DNA from: Micromonospora sp. ATCC 39149
GTDB taxonomy: Bacteria > Actinomycetota > Actinomycetes > Mycobacteriales > Micromonosporaceae
Reading direction: 5' to 3'
Assembly: GCF_000158815.1 (NCBI RefSeq)
Contig: NZ_GG657738.1
Span: forward strand, 3,927,903-3,972,631
DNA: 44,729 bases
The notes below the pieces were generated by a model. The model worked only from the letters and a program-made list of their open reading frames with translations. It was not told the DNA's origin and made no database searches. This document shows positions 1-6,133 of this stretch, in pieces (positions within the stretch are counted from its first letter, which is position 1; every line of letters begins with the position of its first letter). The translations under genes and the position numbers were made by a program.

Positions 1-1
1 T

Positions 2-397
2 CGACGAGGCGGACGGGCCGCGTTGCAGACGGCGCTCGGCGCGGGCGGCACCGGCCGGGGTGCGGCCGGCGCGATGCGCGGTGCCCAAGGGCAGCTCAAG
101 GACCTGGAGAAGCGGCAGAAGTCGCGGGCCACCCGGGCCCAGCGGGACGCCCTGGACCGGGCCCTGGTCGACCTCGCCGGCTTCTACCGCGACGCGCTGA
201 TCGCGGCGCTGCGCGCGCCGGTCGCCCCGGTGCACACCGACACCGCCGCGCTGGCCGAGGCGGGCGCGCAGAAGTGGCACGCCGAGGGGGCGCTGCGCCG
301 GCTGGAGGCCGTGCTGGAGTGCCGGGCCGCCATCGAGGCCAACGTCAAGCCGCGCATCGCGGTGGAGGCGATGATGCTGTCCCTCTGGAAGGGCTGA
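2..397 (+). CDS. holB: DNA polymerase III subunit delta' (C-terminal part, cut by window edge)
   Basis: The last 131 codons of a clamp-loader subunit; the N-terminal ATPase region lies outside the window. What is visible is the all-helical C-terminal collar domain: a basic helix rich in Lys/Arg around LKDLEKRQKSRATR, a segment reading ALVDLAGFYRDAL that is typical of actinobacterial delta', and the family-like ending IEANVKPRIAVEAMMLSLW. In the replisome delta' is the rigid stator of the clamp loader that opens and places the beta sliding clamp. The identification is supported by context: a RicT (PSP1) gene follows 1.5 kb downstream on the same strand, an arrangement also known from Bacillus (holB-yaaT). 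The frame is open to the first base of the window, so the gene is partial and not truncated by mutation. Confidence 0.85.
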   Translation, partial: RRGGRAALQTALGAGGTGRGAAGAMRGAQGQLKDLEKRQKSRATRAQRDALDRALVDLAGFYRDALIAALRAPVAPVHTDTAALAEAGAQKWHAEGALRRLEAVLECRAAIEANVKPRIAVEAMMLSLWKG

Positions 398-519
398 CCG
401 CCGACCCCTGCTCCGTCCACAGGCCATCGACAGGTCCGATTGGTGTGCGGTACGGTCCGGTGATGCCGTGGTGACCGTGGCGGCACACTCAGTGAGTGCG
501 CTGCCGGGAGGAGTCCGCG

Positions 520-849
520 ATGCCTCGGGGGGAGATCGACGAGGCCTGGATCGAGGAGGCGGTGCGGCGCTACCGCCGCATCGAGGCGTTGCAGGCCGAG
601 TTCGACCAGGCGGTGGCGACCGTGGAGGTCACCGTGCGTTCCCCGGACGGGCTGGTCGAGGTGGTGGTCACCGCCGGCGGCCGGATCACCGACGTGCGCT
701 TCCTCGGCCCGCTGCACCAACGCCACCACCGGGACGTCGCCGCCTCCGTGCGCGCCGCCGTGGCCGCCGCCGCCGACGCTGCCCAGTGGGCCCGGGAGAA
801 GCTGCACAACGAGACCTTCGCCGCGTACCGGCCGCTCGCGGGAGCCTGA
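520..849 (+). CDS. YbaB/EbfC-like protein of the WXG-associated type
   Basis: A 109-residue protein. A clear Shine-Dalgarno (gggaggag) sits 7 nt before the ATG chosen here, and an in-frame upstream GTG lacks one. Residues about 8-35 form an amphipathic charged helix (EAWIEEAVRRYRRIEALQAEF). Then comes the YbaB-like beta-hairpin with the signature SPDGLVEVVVTAGGRITDV, and a C-terminal Ala-rich helix. YbaB/EbfC proteins are small dimeric nucleoid-associated proteins. In actinomycetes a divergent branch is found beside WXG100/EspC-like secretion substrates, as here: the next gene begins 1 nt after the stop and another overlaps that one. I infer an operon of three. The DNA-binding function is known for the family but not shown for this branch. 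Confidence 0.7.
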   Translation: MPRGEIDEAWIEEAVRRYRRIEALQAEFDQAVATVEVTVRSPDGLVEVVVTAGGRITDVRFLGPLHQRHHRDVAASVRAAVAAAADAAQWAREKLHNETFAAYRPLAGA

Positions 850-850
850 C

Positions 851-1156
851 GTGGACGAGCTGCGCGCCCTCGCCGCCCGGCTGGACGAGGCCAGCGCCAC
901 CCTGGAGGCGCTCGCCCGCGCCGTCACCGCCACCGACCCGCCGCACCCGGCGTTCGGCGCGCACGTCCCGGGCCGCCCCGGCGAGATCGGCCGGGCGCTG
1001 CACCGGCGGTGGACCGACGCCACCGGCGACCGGGCCCGGGAGGCGGCCGTCGCCGCGACCCGGCTCACCGCCGCCGCGTCCGCCGTGCGCAGCGCCGCCG
1101 ACCGGTACGCGGGGGTGGACGACGCCGTCCGCCGCCGGCTGGGCCGGGAGGTCTGA
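851..1156 (+). CDS. Small helical EspC/WXG100-like protein
   Basis: 101 residues from a GTG placed 1 nt after the previous stop, so it is probably translationally coupled. The protein is almost entirely predicted helix and Ala/Arg-rich: a first helix with heptad-like spacing (LRALAARLDEASATLEALARAV), a Pro-rich turn around residue 40, and a second long helix ending in DRYAGVDDAVRRRLG. The two-helix shape, size and context resemble ESX-secretion-associated proteins (DUF2580/EspC type). There is no canonical WXG turn; a Trp lies at the start of the second helix (HRRWTDATG). It could be an exported partner or a cytoplasmic helper of the following gene. The family assignment is by shape and neighbourhood only. 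Confidence 0.55.
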   Translation: MDELRALAARLDEASATLEALARAVTATDPPHPAFGAHVPGRPGEIGRALHRRWTDATGDRAREAAVAATRLTAAASAVRSAADRYAGVDDAVRRRLGREV

Positions 1157-1821
1157 TGGACGCCCTGGACCGCCTCGCCGAGCCGGGGCTGGACCTGCTT
1201 GGCCGGGTCGACACGCTGCTCGCCGGCGGAGCGCCCGAGGGGCACCGGCTCTGGCCGCTGCTGCGCCGCATGCAGGTGCTCCCCGGCGACGCACTGCGGG
1301 GCTTCCTCGACCTGCACCCGGCCCCGCTGACCGGCGCCGGCCACGCGGTGCGCGGGCTCGTCCGGGGGTACGACGAGGTGTGCCGCACCCTCACCGACCC
1401 CGCCGCCTGGTCCGGGCCGGCCGCCTCGGCGTACGACCAGGCGCGCTCGGCGCTGCTGCGCCACCTCGACGAGGGCCCGGAGAGCCTGGTGGGCCGGCTG
1501 GAGGCCACGGCCGGGTACGCGGACGCTCTCGCCGACTGGATAGAGGGCAGCCGCCTCGCGCTGGCCCGCGCGCTCGCCGACGTGCTCGGCTCCGCCGAGG
1601 CGGTCCGGGTGCACGCCGCCACCGCCCCGGGAGCCGAGCCCGGCGTGGCGGGGCTGCTCGCGGCGGCCGACATCGCCCACCGGGTGCTGGCCGTGCTCGG
1701 GGTGGCGTACGACGGGGCGGAGACGCTGCTGCGCCAGTGGTCGCCGAGCCTCGCGGAGACGACCTGGCGCGGGTCGACGGCCGGCGTCGCGTACCACGAC
1801 TCGCCGCTGCGGGTCCGATGA
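1156..1821 (+). CDS. WXG100-superfamily-like helical protein
   Basis: 221 residues. The ATG overlaps the previous stop (TGATG), which indicates translational coupling. The central part, about residues 70-130, has the features of a WXG100-type helical hairpin: VRGYDEVCRTL, then DPAAWSGPAASAYDQARSAL, where AWSGPAASAY resembles the WxG-containing turn followed by a helix, then a second helix around EATAGYADALADW. The C-terminal third is Ala/Leu-rich helix with no membrane segment or signal peptide. WXG100-like proteins are substrates of type VII secretion, but no ESX ATPase (EccC) or membrane component is visible in the window, so export is not established. The end is near TWRGSTAGVAYHDS. Confidence 0.6.
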   Translation: MDALDRLAEPGLDLLGRVDTLLAGGAPEGHRLWPLLRRMQVLPGDALRGFLDLHPAPLTGAGHAVRGLVRGYDEVCRTLTDPAAWSGPAASAYDQARSALLRHLDEGPESLVGRLEATAGYADALADWIEGSRLALARALADVLGSAEAVRVHAATAPGAEPGVAGLLAAADIAHRVLAVLGVAYDGAETLLRQWSPSLAETTWRGSTAGVAYHDSPLRVR

Positions 1822-1863
1822 CCGGCGGTGACGTGCGGGTGGGTGTCGGGCGTCACCGCGTCG

Positions 1864-1869
1864 TAGGGT
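1864..1869 (+). promoter_or_regulatory. -10 box (TAGGGT) for a leaderless ricT transcript
   Basis: TAGGGT fits the actinobacterial TANNNT -10 consensus and ends 6 nt before the ATG of ricT, which has no Shine-Dalgarno. Transcription would start at or next to the A of the ATG. No convincing -35 is seen. Confidence 0.45.
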
Positions 1870-1875
1870 GATGGC

Positions 1876-2715
1876 ATGGGCATGCTCTGCGCGGTCAGCT
1901 TCAACCGGTACGGGCGTCTCTACTACCTCGACCCGGGCGAGTTCCGGCCGCAGGTGGGCGACCGGGTGCTGGTCCCCACCGACGACGGTCCCGAGGTCGC
2001 GGAGTGCGTCTGGGCCGCGCAGTGGGTCAGCGAGGACACCGACGGCTTCCCCCGGCTCGCCGGCCTGGCCGGCGACGACGACCTGCGCCGCGACGAGCTG
2101 CTGCGGCGGCGCAAGGCCGAGGCGAAGGTGGCCGCGAAGCGGCTGATCCGCGAGCACGGCCTGCCGATGAAGGTGGTCGCAGTCGACCACGTGCTCGCCA
2201 CCGCCGACGGCGGCGGGGACCGCACCACGGTCTACTTCACCGCCCCGCACCGGGTCGACTTCCGGTCCCTCGTCCGCGACCTGGGGGCCACCCTGCACTG
2301 CCGGGTCGAGCTGCGCCAGCTCTCCGCCCGGGACTCCGCGCGGGTCCAGGGCGGCATCGGCTCCTGCGGGCGCGACCTGTGCTGCGCCACCTTTCTCACC
2401 GACTTCGAGCCGGTGACGATCCGGATGGCCAAGGACCAGGACCTGCCGCTCAACCCGCTGCGCATCTCCGGGGCCTGCGGCCGGCTGATGTGCTGCCTGA
2501 AGTACGAACATCCGCTGTACGCCAGGTTCCAGGAGTCCGCCCCGGCCATCGGTGCCCGCGTCACGACGCCGGAAGGGGAGGGCCGCGTGGTCGGCCACAG
2601 CGTTCCGAGAGACGCGGTGACCGTCCGCCTGGACGCCGACGGCTCCCGCTGCTCGTGCAGCCGGGCCGCCGTCTGCGCCCCTCGCCAGGCCCACGACCAG
2701 CACTACACCGGCTGA
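1876..2715 (+). CDS. ricT: RicT/YaaT-family PSP1-domain protein
   Basis: 279 residues carrying the PSP1 domain. The N-terminal half has the family opening (LCAVSFNRYGRLYYLDPG, VGDRVLV). The C-terminal half has two diagnostic cysteine motifs: GSCGRDLCC (Cys164, 169, 170) and GACGRLMCC (Cys201, 206, 207), followed by LKYEHPLY. In Bacillus, RicT forms a complex with RicA and RicF that binds [4Fe-4S] clusters and directs RNase Y in mRNA maturation. The partner and the RNase Y link in actinobacteria are not established, and no ricA or ricF is in the window. The C-terminal tail adds three more Cys (259, 261, 267). Two in-frame ATGs lie at the start (MGM); the first is used because a TANNNT box sits just before it. 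holB is separated from it by the three helical-protein genes. Confidence 0.85.
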   Translation: MGMLCAVSFNRYGRLYYLDPGEFRPQVGDRVLVPTDDGPEVAECVWAAQWVSEDTDGFPRLAGLAGDDDLRRDELLRRRKAEAKVAAKRLIREHGLPMKVVAVDHVLATADGGGDRTTVYFTAPHRVDFRSLVRDLGATLHCRVELRQLSARDSARVQGGIGSCGRDLCCATFLTDFEPVTIRMAKDQDLPLNPLRISGACGRLMCCLKYEHPLYARFQESAPAIGARVTTPEGEGRVVGHSVPRDAVTVRLDADGSRCSCSRAAVCAPRQAHDQHYTG

Positions 2716-2720
2716 GGCGG

Positions 2721-4475
2721 TCAGGGCTCCAGCACGACGGGCGGCTCGGCCAGCCGCGGGGTCAGCGGGTCCTTCGGGGTCAGCCAGGAGGCGGTCGGCG
2801 ATCGGTCGGGGTTCAGCCGCCAGTCGCGGGCGACCCGGTCCACCGCGATCGGGTAGACGGTCAACGTGCCGTCCGGGTCGATGCGCATCCGCAGGAACGC
2901 CTTGGCGTCCTCGATGCCCTGGCCGGCGAACAGTTCGTTGACGTTCACCCCGAACGCCCCGGCGACCAGCAGGTACGCCGCCACCAGTTCGCTGGCGAGG
3001 AGACCGATCAGCGGGCCGTACACCACCGCCGCGGCGGCCACCGGCAGCGGCCAGGGCCAGTCGTGCAGGGGCACCGCCAGCCAGGCCCAGGTGCCGGCGG
3101 CGGCGAGCGCCACCTGCGCCACCCCATGTATGACTCCGAGGATCCAGTGCCGCACGTGCCGCTTGCCGCTGGCGCTCGGCGGCTTCGCGAAGAAGACCGC
3201 ACCTAGCATCGTCACCACCAGCATCGCCACCAGCGGGACGCTCAGCAGCCGTTGCTCGGTGCCGCCGGCCCGGCCCGTCGCCACCCCGGCCATGGCCAAC
3301 ATGAGCAGGGTGTGCACGGTGCCCAGCAGGGTGCCGAACCCCGGGTTGCGTCTCGGCAGCCGGGCGAAGACCCCCCAGCCGTACCGGCGGGAGCGGGCCC
3401 GGTCGGGGAAGCTGGCCGCGAGGTCGTACGGGAGGCTGCGGCTGGCCCGCCGGGACAGGGTGTCCTTCGGTGGCACCTCGATCCGCTCCGGCAGGTGGTG
3501 GGTCGGGTACAGGTACGCCCCGCCGCTGCCGCAGGTGATGAGCTGCCGGTCCGGGCCGGAGTACCGGGCGTAGTGGTGCAGGTCGCCGGAGATCAGCAGC
3601 CGCACCCGCGCCCCGGTCGGCGCGACGATGGTCCGCAGGAAGTAGTCGATCGAGTCGTACGCCGTGGGATGGTCGGCGGCCTTGACCCACGTCGGTGCCG
3701 GCACGGCCAGGATCACCCGGCTGCGCGGCCCCAGCCGCTTCGCGACGGCGTCGAAGTAGGTGAGCTGCGGGTCGTCCAGGTACGAGCCGGACTGGTCGTC
3801 GAGGCCGAGCAGCCACCAGTCGGCGGGCAGCTCGACGGCGAAGTACGAGCGGGACTGGCCGGTGCCCCAGCCGCCGAAGTGCCGGTCCCGGGAGCGGACG
3901 AACAGCCGCAGGAAGGCGGTCAGCCCGTCGTACCAGTCGTGGTTGCCGGGGACCGCGAACAGGGTGGGCCGCTCGGGCGGCGTGACCGGCAGCGCGGCCT
4001 GGTACGGACCCTTGCACCGGTCCTCGTACGCGGAGTACGACGCCGACGGGTAGACCTGGTCGCCGCCCATCACCAGGGTCTGCGCCCGGGGCAGCCGGTG
4101 CCCGTCGACCGCCAGCTCAGGCTGGGCGAGCAGGTACGCGACCGAGTACGTGGCGTTGAAGCCGTCGCCCAGGTCGGCCACGTAGTCCAGCCACAGCCCG
4201 CCGTCCGGCCCGACCTGGCGGAAGACCCCGTCGCCGAACGCGTTCTGCAACTCCCGCTTGTCGAGGTACGCCCCGAACAGCGCCGCCAGCAGCGTACGCA
4301 GGCCGGTGCTGATCAGCAGCAGCGGCGCTAGCCACGGCACGGGCTTGCGCGGGGTGAAGCCCAGCTCCAGCGGGTCCGTGCTGCGCGGGCGGCGGGACGT
4401 CCGGGCGAAGGCGCGGTCTTCGTCGGGATCATCGATGGGGGCCGGGCCGTCGACGGGGGTGCGATCGTCGGTCAC
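2721..4475 (-). CDS. Membrane-anchored metallophosphoesterase
   Basis: 584 residues from GTG 4475. Metal-binding motifs typical of calcineurin-like phosphoesterases are visible: GGDQVYP (about residue 137), PGNHDWYDG (176-184) and SGDLHHYARY (297-305). An N-terminal hydrophobic stretch around VPWLAPLLLISTGLRTLLAALFG (46-68) and four or five further hydrophobic segments after residue 370 suggest an integral membrane protein with the catalytic domain between membrane regions. The substrate is unknown; the family cleaves phosphomonoesters or diesters with a dinuclear metal centre. An upstream ATG would add 49 Pro/Arg-rich residues, but a TACGCT box 7 nt before the GTG supports the shorter, leaderless form. 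It converges on ricT with only 5 nt between the stops and no obvious terminator. Confidence 0.8.
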   Translation of the reverse strand: MTDDRTPVDGPAPIDDPDEDRAFARTSRRPRSTDPLELGFTPRKPVPWLAPLLLISTGLRTLLAALFGAYLDKRELQNAFGDGVFRQVGPDGGLWLDYVADLGDGFNATYSVAYLLAQPELAVDGHRLPRAQTLVMGGDQVYPSASYSAYEDRCKGPYQAALPVTPPERPTLFAVPGNHDWYDGLTAFLRLFVRSRDRHFGGWGTGQSRSYFAVELPADWWLLGLDDQSGSYLDDPQLTYFDAVAKRLGPRSRVILAVPAPTWVKAADHPTAYDSIDYFLRTIVAPTGARVRLLISGDLHHYARYSGPDRQLITCGSGGAYLYPTHHLPERIEVPPKDTLSRRASRSLPYDLAASFPDRARSRRYGWGVFARLPRRNPGFGTLLGTVHTLLMLAMAGVATGRAGGTEQRLLSVPLVAMLVVTMLGAVFFAKPPSASGKRHVRHWILGVIHGVAQVALAAAGTWAWLAVPLHDWPWPLPVAAAAVVYGPLIGLLASELVAAYLLVAGAFGVNVNELFAGQGIEDAKAFLRMRIDPDGTLTVYPIAVDRVARDWRLNPDRSPTASWLTPKDPLTPRLAEPPVVLEP

Positions 4476-4482
4476 CCGCCGC

Positions 4483-4488
4483 AGCGTA
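4483..4488 (-). promoter_or_regulatory. -10 box (TACGCT) for the metallophosphoesterase
   Basis: On the minus strand TACGCT ends 7 nt before the GTG start, which lacks a Shine-Dalgarno; consistent with a leaderless transcript. Confidence 0.4.
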
Positions 4489-4617
4489 GTCCGGACGGGG
4501 CCGATTTGCTGTCGGGTGCGAGCAGGGACGGGCCGGATGCCCGGTTGGCGGGGCGGCACCTCGTGGCCCCGGGGTCGCCGCAAGACATCCCGCTGTGGCG
4601 GCGGCGGGGGTGTGCCG

Positions 4618-4623
4618 TACACT
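4618..4623 (+). promoter_or_regulatory. -10 box (TACACT) for tRNA-Thr
   Basis: TACACT matches TANNNT and ends 11 nt before the mature tRNA 5' end, a normal distance for a tRNA promoter. No clear -35 could be assigned. Confidence 0.4.
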
Positions 4624-4634
4624 TAACGATCGTC

Positions 4635-4708
4635 GCCGCCTTAGCTCAGTCGGCTAGAGCGACGCACTCGTAATGCGTAGGTCGACGGTTCGATTCCGTC
4701 AGGCGGCT
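4635..4708 (+). tRNA. tRNA-Thr (anticodon CGU)
   Basis: A 74-nt cloverleaf can be folded completely: a 7-bp acceptor (gccgcct with aggcggc), D stem gctc/gagc, anticodon stem acgca/tgcgt with loop ctCGTaa (anticodon 4669-4671, reading ACG), T stem gacgg/ccgtc with loop ttcgatt, discriminator T. CCA is not encoded. The 3' half, from the anticodon stem to one base past the tRNA, is repeated perfectly at 7427-7461, so this tRNA is the attachment site of an inserted islet. The complete tRNA is on the left end and the islet lies immediately downstream. Confidence 0.95.
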
Positions 4709-4709
4709 C
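4675..4709 (+). repeat. Left attachment-site copy (inside tRNA-Thr)
   Basis: 35 bp from the 3' side of the anticodon stem to one base past the discriminator, identical to 7427-7461. Identity stops sharply on both sides (left neighbour aat versus gga, right neighbour a versus g), as expected for a duplicated recombination core. Confidence 0.85.
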
Positions 4710-4716
4710 AAGGTGA

Positions 4717-4748
4717 GGCCCTGACCAGCATCAGCGCTGGTCAGGGCC
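4717..4748 (+). terminator. Hairpin terminator behind tRNA-Thr
   Basis: A perfect 13-bp stem (ggccctgaccagc / gctggtcagggcc) with a 6-nt loop begins 9 nt after the tRNA. There is no long U tract, which is common for high-GC terminators. A different hairpin occupies the equivalent place behind the right att copy. Confidence 0.7.
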
Positions 4749-5103
4749 CCTGTTCATCGATGTGTTTCGCATCGCCCCCCGAAAACCCCCAGAAACGCCT
4801 ACCGGCGATCAGGTTCAGCACACCTGCCAGCGGGGGTGCAGGGGTTACCTGGCCCGGCGCTTCCCGCGATCTTGAGGCGCAGAAGCAGTGATCTCGGGAC
4901 CTGCCCAAGCTGTTCGAGGATGTCGGAGCGCGACGCTGTTTGCGCACCTGCCCGCACTCAAGGCCGCGCTGGAAGCCTGGGCGGCGGTGCCGGTCCAGCC
5001 CGGTCCGGTCGGTTCGGAGGATCGTCTTGACCTGATGCGCATGACAGTGCCATCCGGTTGAGGCCGGTTTGCCGCCGTGGGCACGAACGTGGGGTGGCGC
5101 TGC
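4749..5103. other. Left end of the islet: no intact gene seen
   Basis: About 350 nt without a convincing complete gene. A short open frame on the plus strand (4888-5061) has a protein-like composition and is listed separately as a possible relic. Nothing recognisable as an excisionase or integrase remains here. Confidence 0.5.
4888..5061 (+). pseudogene. Possible C-terminal relic of an unrecognised gene
   Basis: An open frame of 57 codons with a stop just upstream (4873-4875). The last about 40 residues look coding: a helix LPALKAALEAWAAV, a Pro/Gly hinge, then EDRLDLMRMTVPSG before the stop. The first about 15 residues look non-native (several Arg/Cys), which suggests that the upstream part was lost or frameshifted. 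I do not recognise the family. It points away from the tRNA and toward the YciI gene tail. It may be part of the original cargo of the islet, or chance. Confidence 0.25.
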
Positions 5104-5391
5104 TCAGGGGAGCAGGAAGGCCAGCCGTTCATCGGCAGCGCCGGGGGTGATCTCGATGATCTCGGCGGTGACCACGTTCTCGGCGACGAACGGGTCGGCC
5201 TTCACCCGGACCTCCAGGTCCGCGGGCGTGGTGTTGTGGGCCAGGACCGCGCCGCCCTGCCCTGGGGCGATGCCGCCGACGAGCAGGAACACCCCGTCGT
5301 CGAGTCCCTGCTGGATCCAGGCGTTGTGGCCGGCCATGTGCTGCGGAGCGGCGGCCTTGTTGTCGGAAAACCGGAGCAGGACAACGTACAT
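5104..5391 (-). CDS. YciI-like (YCII-related) protein
   Basis: 95 residues. The start ATG at 5391 has agggatc upstream and lies 8 nt after the stop of the regulator gene, so the two form an operon. The pattern MYVVLLRFSDNKAAAPQHMAGHNAWIQQGLDDG, with a central His in the first helix followed by FLLVGGIAPGQGG, and the ADPFV segment near residue 66, fit the YCII ferredoxin-like fold. YCII proteins are small alpha/beta-barrel-forming proteins related to muconolactone isomerases; a His-Asp pair is proposed as catalytic in some. The role here is unknown, but sitting with an ene-reductase and its regulator suggests action on the same small electrophile or its product. Confidence 0.75.
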   Translation of the reverse strand: MYVVLLRFSDNKAAAPQHMAGHNAWIQQGLDDGVFLLVGGIAPGQGGAVLAHNTTPADLEVRVKADPFVAENVVTAEIIEITPGAADERLAFLLP

Positions 5392-5399
5392 GTGATCCC

Positions 5400-5972
5400 T
5401 CACGTGGTGGGTTGTAGCGCGTGCAGCCACGCGCGCATCTGGTCGACTTCCCGGCGGATGTAGTTCTCGTCGCGGTAGAGGTTGGCTAGCACCGCCACTC
5501 CTTGGCTGAAGGTGAGCACGTGCATCGCCAAGTCCTCGGATCGCTCGGCGTGCCCGAGAAGCCTGAACTGCTCGGTGAGCCAGTCCCGGAACAGGGTGAG
5601 CAGCTCCCCGGCCTGCATGAGCATCGTGTGCTCGAGTTTCGCCAGCTCGGTGGTCATCGTCCCGAGCGGACAGCCGTGAGCCTGGATGTCTGCCCGGTTG
5701 ACGTGCACGATCTCGATGAACCGCAGGATTCGCGCGGCCGGGTCCGGCTCCTCGGCCTCCCACCGGGCCAGCCAGCCTCGACGCTCGTCGAGCCGTGCCG
5801 CGATCACGGCGTCGAGGATCGCAGCCTTGGACTTGAAGTGGTAGTAGAAGTTGCCCCGCGACAGGCCGACTGCGGCGGCGATGTCGGCGAACGAGGTGTG
5901 CTCGAAGCCGCGCTCGTAGAACAGCCGGTCGGCCGCCCGCACAATCTGCTCACGGGTCGCGATGGCTGTCAT
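5400..5972 (-). CDS. TetR/AcrR-family repressor, NemR-like
   Basis: 190 residues. The N-terminal TetR DNA-binding domain is intact: REQIVRAADRLFYERGF, then HTSFADIAAAVGLSRGNFYYHFKSKAAIL (residues 26-54). The ligand-binding part starts near residue 60 and contains the single cysteine of the protein, Cys101, in HGCPLGT, a motif common in TetR proteins that sense oxidants or quinones. E. coli NemR, which controls the Old Yellow Enzyme NemA, uses a reactive Cys at about the same position (family knowledge; equivalence is inferred). It is transcribed divergently from the OYE and with the YciI gene. Four TAGGNC-N4-GNCCTA boxes lie between it and the OYE, so it probably represses both directions, including itself. 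Confidence 0.85.
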   Translation of the reverse strand: MTAIATREQIVRAADRLFYERGFEHTSFADIAAAVGLSRGNFYYHFKSKAAILDAVIAARLDERRGWLARWEAEEPDPAARILRFIEIVHVNRADIQAHGCPLGTMTTELAKLEHTMLMQAGELLTLFRDWLTEQFRLLGHAERSEDLAMHVLTFSQGVAVLANLYRDENYIRREVDQMRAWLHALQPTT

Positions 5973-5989
5973 CCCGGCCCTCCTCGTTG

Positions 5990-6005
5990 TAGGACGCCTG
6001 ACCTG
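5990..6005. promoter_or_regulatory. Operator O1 (TAGGAC-N4-GACCTG)
   Basis: A 16-bp imperfect palindrome, 17 nt upstream of the regulator start codon. It is the mirror image of O2: the two sites together form a perfect 16-bp inverted repeat (5989-6004 with 6019-6034). Confidence 0.65.
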
Positions 6006-6013
6006 GAACGCGA

Positions 6014-6043
6014 ACTCTAGGTCAGGCGTCCTACGTCCGTCAA
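6014..6043 (-). promoter_or_regulatory. Promoter of the TetR-YciI operon
   Basis: On the minus strand TTGACG (6043-6038) is followed after 18 nt by TAGAGT (6019-6014). Operator O2 covers the spacer and -10 edge, so repressor binding should block it. Confidence 0.55.
6018..6033. promoter_or_regulatory. Operator O2 (TAGGTC-N4-GTCCTA)
   Basis: A 16-bp near-palindrome overlapping the divergent regulator promoter; its centre is 28 bp from O1 and 41 bp from O3. Confidence 0.7.
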
Positions 6044-6048
6044 GGCGG

Positions 6049-6078
6049 TTGACAACGCTAGGGCAGTCGCCCTAGCGT
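6049..6078 (+). promoter_or_regulatory. Promoter of the Old Yellow Enzyme gene
   Basis: A perfect TTGACA (6049-6054) and TAGCGT (6073-6078) with 18-nt spacing. Operator O3, extended to a 10-bp-arm palindrome (6055-6064 with 6069-6078), fills the spacer and overlaps the -10. Confidence 0.7.
6059..6074. promoter_or_regulatory. Operator O3 (TAGGGC-N4-GCCCTA)
   Basis: A perfect 16-bp palindrome between -35 and -10 of the OYE promoter. It has the same TAGGNC-N4-GNCCTA form as its neighbours but with G at the variable position. Confidence 0.7.
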
Positions 6079-6089
6079 CACGCCTCGTC

Positions 6090-6105
6090 TAGGACGCCCG
6101 TCCTA
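6090..6105. promoter_or_regulatory. Operator O4 (TAGGAC-N4-GTCCTA)
   Basis: A perfect 16-bp palindrome just downstream of the predicted OYE transcription start and 28 nt before its ATG; its centre is 31 bp from O3. Confidence 0.7.
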
Positions 6106-6133
6106 CGACGTTCGCGTACCCCGGAGCTCCCGC

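Noticed and set aside
184..4017. A 1277-codon open frame on the minus strand across holB, the WXG-like trio and ricT
   Set aside because: Arg/Ala/Pro-rich shadow of genes on the other strand; crosses several genes with clear family motifs and has no ribosome site.
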